Assembly (NCBI RefSeq): GCF_006546985.1
Contig: NZ_VATK01000013.1
Span: 1-64,000, forward strand
Origin: Bacillus sp. 03113
GTDB lineage: Bacteria; Bacillota; Bacilli; Bacillales; Cytobacillaceae
DNA length: 64,000 nt
Direction: 5' to 3'
Shown: positions 9,003 to 16,618 of the stretch, piece after piece
Layout: the number at the start of each line of letters is the position of its first letter
Numbering within the stretch: position 1 is the stretch's first letter
Notes under the pieces: generated by a model
Told to the model about the DNA's origin: nothing
Seen by the model: the letters and a program-made list of their open reading frames with translations, nothing else
Databases searched by the model: none
Program-made: the position numbers and the translations under genes

Positions 9003-10442
9003 ATGGCGGATCATTGGATTACAAGTATTGGCCTTGATATAGGAACTAGCACGACAAAATTCATTGTCAGTCACTTGCATATTGGGGAACAGGGAGATCG
9101 ATTTAGTCTTCCAAAATGTCAAATCGTTGACCGTAAAATCATATATGCTAGTCCTATTTATACAACACCTTTAAAGAATGAATTTGAAATTGATATGGAT
9201 CAATTGGCTAAGTTATTAACTAAGGAGTATGAAAGGTCTTGTATTAGCTTGAAGGATGTTAAAGCTGGAGCAGTGATCATTACGGGAGAAACTGCTCAAA
9301 AAGAGAACGCACAAACGATCATTCATTATTTAGCGGATCGTGCTGGCGATTTTGTCGTAGCCACAGCAGGGGCTAATTTAGAAGGGATTTTAGCAGGTAA
9401 AGGCTCAGGAGCGATGCAGCGCTCTAAAAAAACGGAAGGAATTGTGGCCAATGTAGATATTGGCGGAGGTACAGCAAATGTTGCATTATTTCAACATGGA
9501 AGAGCCATTCAAACATTTACCTTCCATATTGGAGGAAGGCTTATCCGGCTAAAAGAGGATGGTGAAATCCAATACATTTCAAAGCATATTAAGCCTTGGC
9601 TAAAGACCAATCATTTCAATCTGCAAATAGGAGGTATTGTTACTTATGAAGAGCTTAAAGAATTAACTTTATGCATGAACGAAAGTATGCTTTCTTATCT
9701 TATTGGTTCACCACAATTTGATGCCCAATTATTGTTGTTTGAGCCACCTGCTGGGTCCAATTATCCAATAGATGAAATCCTTATTTCAGGTGGAATTGGT
9801 CAAATGATGAATGAACAGACGAGTCAAATAAAGGAAGTTACAAAATATGGAGATATGGGACCGTTACTTGCTTCTACATTAAAGGAAGCTGTTCAAAAGT
9901 ATATTGTGCATATAAAAAAAGCAGCTGAAACAACAAGAGCTACTGTCATTGGAGCCGGAATGCAAAATACGGAGGTAAGCGGTGCAACCGTCTATGTGGA
10001 TGAGTCTCTTTTACCGCTCAAAAATATTCCGCTGGTAACCGTATCTGTAGAAGAACACGGAAAATGGGACAGCGAGTCTTTTCACTTTCGTTTACAGAAT
10101 GCCATGATTCAAGCAAAGAAACTATATGACGAGAAACAGGATCCTCCATTTGCGGTTGCTTTATCATCCATAAAATATTGTACCTATATAATGCTGCAGA
10201 GCTTGGCTCAGTCGCTCTATGATCAGTTTAAAACTTATTTTCCAGATGCAAGCAAACTGGTGGTCATTTGTGAAAATGATATGGCAAAGGCGTTAGGTCA
10301 AGCTTTAGCGAAAAGAAGCCAACAGCGACTTCACGTTATTTGTGTCGATCAAGTTGATTTCACATATGGAGATTATATTGATTTGGGTTTGCCCGTTGCA
10401 AAAGAGGCTATTTCGATCTCGATTAAAACCTTGGCTTTTTAA
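9003..10442 (+). CDS. eutA: ethanolamine ammonia-lyase reactivating factor EutA
   Basis: About 479 residues with an ASKHA/actin-like fold. The first phosphate motif is IGLDIGTSTTKFIVS near the N terminus, the second is ANVDIGGGTANVALF, and ISGGIGQMM follows. EutA uses ATP to exchange damaged or inactive cobalamin on EutBC. The start is the ATG at 9003, which has a GGGAGGGAG ribosome site; an in-frame ATG at 8985 lies upstream of that site. It sits after the conditional terminator and before eutB. Confidence 0.93.
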   Translation: MADHWITSIGLDIGTSTTKFIVSHLHIGEQGDRFSLPKCQIVDRKIIYASPIYTTPLKNEFEIDMDQLAKLLTKEYERSCISLKDVKAGAVIITGETAQKENAQTIIHYLADRAGDFVVATAGANLEGILAGKGSGAMQRSKKTEGIVANVDIGGGTANVALFQHGRAIQTFTFHIGGRLIRLKEDGEIQYISKHIKPWLKTNHFNLQIGGIVTYEELKELTLCMNESMLSYLIGSPQFDAQLLLFEPPAGSNYPIDEILISGGIGQMMNEQTSQIKEVTKYGDMGPLLASTLKEAVQKYIVHIKKAAETTRATVIGAGMQNTEVSGATVYVDESLLPLKNIPLVTVSVEEHGKWDSESFHFRLQNAMIQAKKLYDEKQDPPFAVALSSIKYCTYIMLQSLAQSLYDQFKTYFPDASKLVVICENDMAKALGQALAKRSQQRLHVICVDQVDFTYGDYIDLGLPVAKEAISISIKTLAF

Positions 10443-10462
10443 AGAGTTCTGTTGATAAAAGC

Positions 10463-10547
10463 GATTTTTGAATCATTCGTGGGAAACCGTGTTTCCCACG
10501 CCTTGAAGCGTAGCTTCATGAAGATCCTGCTAAATGATTCAAAAATC
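10463..10547. repeat. cloverleaf-like structured element between eutA and eutB
   Basis: A perfect 15-bp outer stem (GATTTTTGAATCATT at 10463-10477; AATGATTCAAAAATC at 10533-10547) encloses two further perfect hairpins: CGTGGGAAAC/GTTTCCCACG with a CGT loop (10478-10500), and TGAAGC/GCTTCA with a GTA loop (10504-10518). The whole is a three-way junction of 85 bases. No T run follows the outer stem, so it is not a plain terminator. It could be a small palindromic mobile element, an mRNA-processing site or a regulatory RNA structure. Confidence 0.8.
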
Positions 10548-10611
10548 AACAAAGTTATTTAAGATAGCCTTTTATAAATAGTGGTTTGCTAATACAGGAA
10601 AGGTGATAAGA

Positions 10612-11982
10612 ATGCATAAGAAAACAAATTTATTAGGAAGCACCTATCAGTTTAATAGTTTAAAAGAAATCATGGCGAAAGCGAATGAAGAGCGTTCAGG
10701 TGATCAGCTTGCGGGTATTAGTGCTGAAAATATGAAAGAGCGGATGGCAGCAAAGATTGTATTAGCGGACTTAACTTTAGCAGAAATTCGAAATCATCCA
10801 TTGCTTCCTCCGGAACAGGATGAAGTTTCACGAATCATTGAGGAAGATATAGATGAAAACGTTTATGAAGCAGTTAAAAACTGGACAGTGGCTGACTTAA
10901 GAGAATTTATTTTAAATAACGAACAAAACGGCATTGACCTTTTACAGCTCAGCAAAGGGTTAACAAGTGAAATGATTGCCGCTGCTGCAAAAATTATGTC
11001 CAATCTGGATTTAATTCAAGCTGCTTCCAAAATAAAGGTTATTACTCATTGCCAAACAAAAATAGGTCAAAAAGGAGTGTTGGCTTCACGAGCACAGCCA
11101 AACCATCCATCTGATCATTTACAAGGAATGCGTGCATCCTTGTATGAAGCTTTGAGCTACGGAGTAGGGGATGCCGTGATTGGTATAAATCCGGTTATTG
11201 ATACGACTGATAACATTTATGGTCTATTGTGTGAAACGAAGGATGTAATCAACCAATTTGCAATTCCAACACAAAACTGCGTGTTATCCCATGTTACAAG
11301 TCAAATGAGAGCAATCGAAAAAGGAGCTCCTGCTGATCTTATTTTTCAAAGCCTAGCTGGTACACAAGCAGGGAATGAATCATTTGGAATCTCTGTTTCT
11401 TTGCTCAATGAAGCATCAGAGATAATTCGTGAAAAAGGAACAGCAGTCGGTCCTAATCGTTGGTATTTTGAAACAGGTCAAGGATCCGAATTATCTGCTG
11501 AGGCACATTTTGGTATTGATCAAGTAACGTTAGAGTCCAGATGCTACGGGCTTGCAAGACACTATCACCCCTTTATGTTAAATACTGTTGTTGGATTTAT
11601 TGGCCCTGAATATTTGTATGATAGCAAGCAAGTGATTCGTGCAGGGCTTGAAGACCATTTTATGGGGAAAATGCATGGCTTGCCGATGGGGGTAGATGTT
11701 TGCTACACGAATCATATGAAAGCAGACCAAAATGATATGGACAATCTTAGTATGCTATTAACCTCAGCCGGGGTGAATTTTGTAATTGGTGTACCAATGG
11801 CAGACGATTGTATGCTGAATTATCAATCGTTAAGCTACCATGATATTGCTACATTAAGAAGTATTTCTCGTTTAAGTGCTGCCCCAGAATTCGCACAATG
11901 GCTTGAAAAACAAGGGATTACAGAAGGGGGGAAGTTAACTAAGTTTGCTGGTGATCCTACTTTATTTTTAACAAAAGCATGA
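10612..11982 (+). CDS. eutB: ethanolamine ammonia-lyase large subunit
   Basis: About 456 residues, the normal EutB length. This is the TIM-barrel subunit of the adenosylcobalamin-dependent lyase that converts ethanolamine to acetaldehyde and ammonia. The N terminus (LLGSTYQFNSLKEIMAKANE and RSGDQLAG) and later segments such as PTQNCVLSHVTSQM and ETGQGSELSAEAHFG align well with remembered EutB sequences. The ATG at 10612 is preferred over a GTG at 10603 because GGAAAGGTG fits it as ribosome site and the family start matches. eutC follows 17 bases later. Confidence 0.96.
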   Translation: MHKKTNLLGSTYQFNSLKEIMAKANEERSGDQLAGISAENMKERMAAKIVLADLTLAEIRNHPLLPPEQDEVSRIIEEDIDENVYEAVKNWTVADLREFILNNEQNGIDLLQLSKGLTSEMIAAAAKIMSNLDLIQAASKIKVITHCQTKIGQKGVLASRAQPNHPSDHLQGMRASLYEALSYGVGDAVIGINPVIDTTDNIYGLLCETKDVINQFAIPTQNCVLSHVTSQMRAIEKGAPADLIFQSLAGTQAGNESFGISVSLLNEASEIIREKGTAVGPNRWYFETGQGSELSAEAHFGIDQVTLESRCYGLARHYHPFMLNTVVGFIGPEYLYDSKQVIRAGLEDHFMGKMHGLPMGVDVCYTNHMKADQNDMDNLSMLLTSAGVNFVIGVPMADDCMLNYQSLSYHDIATLRSISRLSAAPEFAQWLEKQGITEGGKLTKFAGDPTLFLTKA

Positions 11983-11999
11983 GTTTGGAGGGATAAGGC

Positions 12000-12713
12000 A
12001 TGAGCGAGATTGAGGAAATGGATCCATTATTGTACCTGAAGAAATTTACACCCGCTCGAATTGGTGTTGGCAGAACAGGCACAAGACCTCTTACGAAAGA
12101 CTACTTATCATTTCGGGTTGATCATGCGGCAGCTGTTGATACTGTATATGGAGAAGTGTCCCATGACTTATTACAACAGTTAAACCTATTTTCAATTGAA
12201 ACTTGTTATGAAACAAAAGAAAGGTATTTAAAGCGACCTGATCAAGGGAGAATATTATCAGAAAAGGGAAAAACAATCATTAAAGAACGTTGTATTCAAA
12301 ATCCGCAAGTCCAAATTGTTGTTTCAGATGGGTTGAGTGCCAATGCGATTGAAGAAAATATCATGGATGTATATCCCGCTTTACTAGATTCACTAGAATC
12401 ATATGGATTAAAGGCAGGAACTCCTTTCTTTGTTAAAGGAGGAAGAGTAGGGTGTATGGACGCAATCGGAGAAATATTAAAACCAGAAGCGTTTATCCTT
12501 TTGATAGGCGAACGACCTGGTCTAGTCTGTGCTCATTCTCTTAGCGCTTATATGTGTTATAAGCCGAGAAAGGGGACAAAAGAATCTGATCGAATGGTTA
12601 TTTCAAATATTCATCGAAGAGGCACACCGCCCATTGAGGCAGCTGCTCATATGGGAACGATTATTAGTCAAATGCTTGCACAAAAAACAAGCGGCGTAAG
12701 CTTAATCATTTAA
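12000..12713 (+). CDS. eutC: ethanolamine ammonia-lyase small subunit
   Basis: 237 residues; completes the EutBC lyase and contributes to cobalamin binding. Conserved blocks are FTPARIGVGRTGTRPLT, DHAAAVDTVYGEV, VSDGLSANAIEENI and GERPGLVCAHSLSAYMCY. It lacks the roughly 50-residue variable N-terminal extension of enterobacterial EutC, where microcompartment targeting has been discussed, which fits the absence of shell genes here. The ribosome site is GGAGGGAT. Confidence 0.94.
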   Translation: MSEIEEMDPLLYLKKFTPARIGVGRTGTRPLTKDYLSFRVDHAAAVDTVYGEVSHDLLQQLNLFSIETCYETKERYLKRPDQGRILSEKGKTIIKERCIQNPQVQIVVSDGLSANAIEENIMDVYPALLDSLESYGLKAGTPFFVKGGRVGCMDAIGEILKPEAFILLIGERPGLVCAHSLSAYMCYKPRKGTKESDRMVISNIHRRGTPPIEAAAHMGTIISQMLAQKTSGVSLII

Positions 12714-12727
12714 GGGGGAAGAGAATC

Positions 12728-14107
12728 ATGCAAACAAATGAGCTGAAAAAACATTTAAAGCCGATTCATTTATGGGCGATTGCGGTTGGGATGGTCATAT
12801 CCGGTCAATATTTTGGCTGGAATTATGGGTTCGAGCAAGGCGGTATTATTGGCTTAGCCATTGCTTCCATTATCGTTACAGTTTTTTATACGACGTTTAT
12901 TTTTAGCTATTCGGAGCTGTCAACTTCTATTCCTCACGCTGGAGGACCGTCCGCGTATGCGAGACGTGCCTTAGGACCTTTCGGTGGCTTTATTGCAGGA
13001 ATTGCTTGTTTGTTGGAATTTGTTTTTGCTCCTCCAGCGATTGCGGTTTCAACAGGGGCTTATCTCCACTTTTTAATTCCTGCCATTAATCCGGTTTATG
13101 CAACTGTTGGCGTGTTTATCTTTTTTATTTTAATTAATTTAATTGGGGTTAAAGAAGCAGCAGTAATTGAATTAATTGCAACGATTTTAGCCTTAATTGG
13201 TTTAGCTATTTATTATGTAATGGGATTGCCGCATATTAAAATGGACAATATTTTTAATGATGCTTCATATGTCAACGGCTGGACAGGGATTCTTGCAGCC
13301 ATACCTTTTGCTATTTGGTTTTATTTAGCCATTGAGGGCGGTGCTATGGCAGCGGAAGAAGTAGAGAATCCAAAGAAAGATATCCCAAAAGGATTTATTA
13401 GCGGAATCTTAACTTTAGCCATCGCAACCTTGTTTACACTATTTGTAACAGCAGGTCTAGGAGGGGGAAGCGGGAAGCCGGCTGATTACCCATTGCCACA
13501 AGCATTAACATCTGTATATGGGGATGGAAGTATAATCCCAACCATTGTAGCCATTATTGGTTTATTTGGTTTAATTGCTAGCTTGCACGGAATCATTTTA
13601 GGCTACTCTAGACAAACTTACGCTTTGGCAAGGGAAGGTTATTTCCCGCGTGTGCTAGCGAAAGTCAATAAAAAAGGTGTACCAGTTTGGGGGCTATTAG
13701 TGCCGGGTGCAATTGCTGTCATCTGTGCAGGTTCTGCTTCTTTTGCAAACGCCTTAATTATTTTATCTGTTTTTGGTGCTGTATTAATGTATTGCATAAG
13801 TATGATCTCGCTTTTTATATTACGTAAAAAAGAACCGAATCTGGAACGTCCATTTAAAGTGACTTATCCAATTGTTCCAGGGATTGCACTTATCCTTGGT
13901 TTAATCTGTCTGTACAGTATAGTCAGATACAGTGTCTTTACCACTTCCTTATCCATTTTTGGAATGGATGTATCATTAACGATTGTCATTGGAGTTATTT
14001 TTATCGTGTCAATATTGTATTATCTTGTGTACGGAACAAAACAAATTCAGCCATTATCTAGAATTGAGTCTTTTATGGTTTCAAGTGAAGAACCGGTAGA
14101 AAAATAA
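12728..14107 (+). CDS. eat: ethanolamine permease (APC superfamily)
   Basis: A 459-residue integral membrane protein with about 12 hydrophobic segments. The N-terminal segment KPIHLWAIAVGMVISGQYFG, the GWNYG motif and EGGAMAAEEVENPKKDIPKG are typical of the Eat ethanolamine permeases of the amino acid/polyamine/organocation superfamily. It imports ethanolamine for EutBC. It starts 14 bases after eutC with an AAGGGGGAAGAG ribosome site and ends the operon; a strong terminator follows. It replaces EutH, the usual permease of microcompartment-type operons. Confidence 0.92.
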   Translation: MQTNELKKHLKPIHLWAIAVGMVISGQYFGWNYGFEQGGIIGLAIASIIVTVFYTTFIFSYSELSTSIPHAGGPSAYARRALGPFGGFIAGIACLLEFVFAPPAIAVSTGAYLHFLIPAINPVYATVGVFIFFILINLIGVKEAAVIELIATILALIGLAIYYVMGLPHIKMDNIFNDASYVNGWTGILAAIPFAIWFYLAIEGGAMAAEEVENPKKDIPKGFISGILTLAIATLFTLFVTAGLGGGSGKPADYPLPQALTSVYGDGSIIPTIVAIIGLFGLIASLHGIILGYSRQTYALAREGYFPRVLAKVNKKGVPVWGLLVPGAIAVICAGSASFANALIILSVFGAVLMYCISMISLFILRKKEPNLERPFKVTYPIVPGIALILGLICLYSIVRYSVFTTSLSIFGMDVSLTIVIGVIFIVSILYYLVYGTKQIQPLSRIESFMVSSEEPVEK

Positions 14108-14146
14108 GTCGCTGTCCCGCTTTTTCCTTAGTTTTATGATCTAGTT

Positions 14147-14192
14147 AACCTGGCAAGAAAGGTAAAAAAACACCTTCCTTGCCAGGTTTTTT
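14147..14192 (+). terminator. terminator of the eut operon
   Basis: The stem of AACCTGGCAAG...AGGT against ACCT...CTTGCCAGGTT, with an A-rich loop, is followed by a T run. It ends the eutABC-eat unit. Confidence 0.85.
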
Positions 14193-14212
14193 AAATGATA
14201 AGAAAGCATAAT

Positions 14213-14361
14213 TTTTTTCAGCTCACATACTGAATTTTGTTCTTCAGAACCCAAATGAAGGACCTTTCTTTAGCTTATATACTGAATTTTGTCCTTCGGA
14301 ACCTAAATGAAGGCCATTTTTTCAGGTCACAAACAGAATTTTATCCTTCAGAAATAGTAGG
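14213..14361. repeat. degenerate 52-bp tandem repeat, three copies
   Basis: Copies start at 14213, 14265 and 14317; the third is partial. They share a T-rich start, then CTGAATTTTGT(C/T)CTTC(A/G)GAAC and AAATGAAGG. Inside each of the first two copies CTTC and GAAG can pair as a small hairpin. Together with the preceding terminator this fills the 346-base gap between eat and the DUF523 gene; nothing else is seen there. Confidence 0.8.
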
Positions 14362-14453
14362 ACGCTTACCGCTTTTTTTACTCATTAATTAGATTTCTTT
14401 TCAGAAATAGGATACGATGGATTTAGTCAAAACTAATTAAAGGATGAATACTC

Positions 14454-14915
14454 ATGATCTTAGTAAGTTCATGCTTAGCAGGGGTAGAATGCCGATATAA
14501 TGGCACTCATAAATTAGTAGAAAAGATACAAGAGTTGGTAAAGCAGGAGAAAGCGATGATGGTTTGTCCAGAACTCCTCGGAGGATTTTCTACACCGCGT
14601 GAGCCTGCTGAAATAGTAGGCGGGACTGGGAAGGATGTTCTAACAGGAAAAGCACGAATCTTTAGTAAATCAGGAACTGATGTAACCGACTTATATTTAA
14701 AAGGTGCCTACAAAACGTTGGAGCTTGCTAAACAATTAGGAGCCACATGCGTTGTCTTAAAAGAGTTCAGCCCTTCGTGCGGCAGTCAAATGATTTATGA
14801 TGGGAGCTTTTTAAATCAAAAAGAATCAGGAGAAGGTGTAACAGCCGCTTTGCTTAGAAGAGAAGGATATAAAGTCATATCTGAGAATGAATTAGATCAG
14901 TTATTTTCTCTTTAA
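14454..14915 (+). CDS. DUF523 family protein
   Basis: A 153-residue small cytosolic protein of the DUF523 family. Conserved cysteines lie in SSCLAGVECRYNG (N terminus), MVCPELLGG and LKEFSPSCG, consistent with metal or iron-sulfur binding, but no biochemical function is established that I know of. It has its own weak AAAGGATG ribosome site and a terminator shared with the convergent spore gene. It appears to be a single-gene unit. Confidence 0.8.
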   Translation: MILVSSCLAGVECRYNGTHKLVEKIQELVKQEKAMMVCPELLGGFSTPREPAEIVGGTGKDVLTGKARIFSKSGTDVTDLYLKGAYKTLELAKQLGATCVVLKEFSPSCGSQMIYDGSFLNQKESGEGVTAALLRREGYKVISENELDQLFSL

Positions 14916-14945
14916 TATTAGATTTTGTATTTTTTAATACTAGTT

Positions 14946-14977
14946 TAAAGAGGGCACTTTTTGGGATACCCTCTTTA
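14946..14977. terminator. bidirectional terminator
   Basis: TAAAGAGGG pairs with CCCTCTTTA (9 bp, 14-base loop) between convergent genes. T-rich sequence follows in both directions. Confidence 0.7.
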
Positions 14978-14986
14978 TGTTATGCA

Positions 14987-16402
14987 CTATAGTAATTTCC
15001 TAGTCGTAAAATTCCAATCTTGTACAAGCCAATTTTGCGGGAATGGGTTTCCTAATACCCAATAGCTTACCCCGCGAAGACCGTATTCCTTTACTGTATC
15101 AAATTTCACCTGAACGCTGCGTGCATCTTCAAACCATACTTCATGCTGCTGTCCGTTTTCATCTGTGTAACGGAAAAATGGCGATTGATACGTTTCATGA
15201 TACTGAATATTTGCACCATATTTTGCAGCTAGTCGGATCGCTGCCTGAGGGCTGACAGTTCGTGCGAAAGTACCCTGAACCCACGGAATCTTCCAATCTC
15301 TCCCATAAAGCGACATTCCCATCATTATTTTATTGCGTGGGATATCCGTGACTGCATAATCTAACACACGCCGCACTTCATTGATTGGAGCTATCGCCCA
15401 TGGACGGCCACCAGCCCATCCCCATTCATATGTCATCAATACGATGAAATCGACAATTTCCCCTTGCGTTTTGTAATCATGAGCCTCATATAATAAACCT
15501 TTTTGGTCTGCACTAATTTTAGGTGCTAATGCAGTTGAAACAGAAAGTCCTTCTGGACGCAGACGGGAAACGACACGTCTGAGAAATGAATTGTAATTTT
15601 CACGATCCTGTGGATATACGTATTCAAAATCAATATTTAACCCAGTATACCCTTTTGCTTTTATCGTGTTTAGGATGTTTGTAATGAGCGTTTCTTGACG
15701 TGATGGGTTACGAAGAATAGCAGCAGCTAAATCAGAGCTGAATTCATTTTCAGAAAAGTTTGTTAAAACAAGAAGTGGGGCTGCTCTTTGCGTTTTTGCA
15801 GCGGCTATTAAAGCTTCATCATTCAAAGTGGTAATAGAACCGTCCTCTTTCACATGATATGAAAAAGGGGTTAAATACGTAAAATATCTTCCTAAGCGTA
15901 TAACCTCCTGCCGCCCAGCTTCGGTCATGCTTGTCGAATAAGCGTTTATCTCTTTTACAGGTTTCGTTCTTTCGGGGATTCTTAATACTTGCCCTACGTA
16001 AATCAAGCCAGCAGCAGTCAACTGATTTTCTCGTATAAGCGAATCTACCGTTGTACCATAACGCCTGGCAATCGACCATAAAGTATCTCCAGCTTGAACC
16101 GTGTGGAATAAAACAGGAATGGTTAATACTTGCCCGATATAAAGGAAGGACGGGTCGGTAATCTGATTTGCTGCTGCAATAGCTTGAACGGTAGTACCAA
16201 ATCTTCTGGCTATAGCATAAAGAGTATCTCCTCGCTGAACAATATAGGTTTGATAAGGAGTTGGAATGACAAGTGCCTGACCAACAACTAGAACATTAGG
16301 ATTATCCAATTCATTAGCTGCTGAAATTTGGTTCATGTTAATGCCGTATCGCTGTGAAATCACCCATAAATTTTCTCCTCTTTGCACGACATGAATTTGC
16401 AT
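14987..16402 (-). CDS. LysM-GH18 spore cortex-lytic / germination glycosidase (SleL/YaaH type)
   Basis: 471 residues: three LysM peptidoglycan-binding modules (about 2-48, 51-97 and 99-145) followed by a GH18 domain (about 155-465). The catalytic segment is GLNIDFEYVYP, with the general-acid glutamate in the DxxFE position as in SleL. The family cleaves cortex muramyl backbones during germination (N-acetylglucosaminidase activity). B. subtilis YaaH and B. cereus SleL have two LysM modules; this one has three. There is no signal peptide, as expected for a mother-cell-made coat/cortex protein. The ribosome site is GAGGGGGA and a sigma-E-like promoter lies upstream. Confidence 0.9.
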   Translation of the reverse strand: MQIHVVQRGENLWVISQRYGINMNQISAANELDNPNVLVVGQALVIPTPYQTYIVQRGDTLYAIARRFGTTVQAIAAANQITDPSFLYIGQVLTIPVLFHTVQAGDTLWSIARRYGTTVDSLIRENQLTAAGLIYVGQVLRIPERTKPVKEINAYSTSMTEAGRQEVIRLGRYFTYLTPFSYHVKEDGSITTLNDEALIAAAKTQRAAPLLVLTNFSENEFSSDLAAAILRNPSRQETLITNILNTIKAKGYTGLNIDFEYVYPQDRENYNSFLRRVVSRLRPEGLSVSTALAPKISADQKGLLYEAHDYKTQGEIVDFIVLMTYEWGWAGGRPWAIAPINEVRRVLDYAVTDIPRNKIMMGMSLYGRDWKIPWVQGTFARTVSPQAAIRLAAKYGANIQYHETYQSPFFRYTDENGQQHEVWFEDARSVQVKFDTVKEYGLRGVSYWVLGNPFPQNWLVQDWNFTTRKLL

Positions 16403-16437
16403 TGTTGTGGTCCCCCTCGCAAACTTTGCTTCTTTAT

Positions 16438-16465
16438 ACTGTATTCAGCGAATTTGACACATATT
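16438..16465 (-). promoter_or_regulatory. candidate sigma-E promoter of the LysM-GH18 gene
   Basis: On the minus strand AATATG (-35) and AATACAGT (-10) are 14 bases apart, close to the sigma-E pattern (ATATT, 14-15 bases, CATACANT). It lies 36 bases upstream of the start codon. Sigma-E control is the known regulation of B. subtilis yaaH. Confidence 0.45.
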
Positions 16466-16618
16466 TTATTAATTTTATCGTCTCTCAAGGTTTATCATAA
16501 ATGTAAGAATAGTAATTTTATGTATGATTCAAAAACAAAAGGCTTTTCACTATGTATATATTGTTAACTTAATAAATATACTAAACCTTGTAAATTTATA
16601 TGGTAAGGATGTGATTTT

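Noticed and set aside
9003-10442. EutA read as a BadF-type activase related to the gene at 16.6 kb
   Set aside because: Both have ASKHA folds, but EutA lacks the paired iron-sulfur cysteines and is linked to eutB/eutC.
14213-14361. CRISPR array
   Set aside because: The three units are directly adjacent with no unique spacers and are degenerate; a tandem repeat, with no cas genes nearby.
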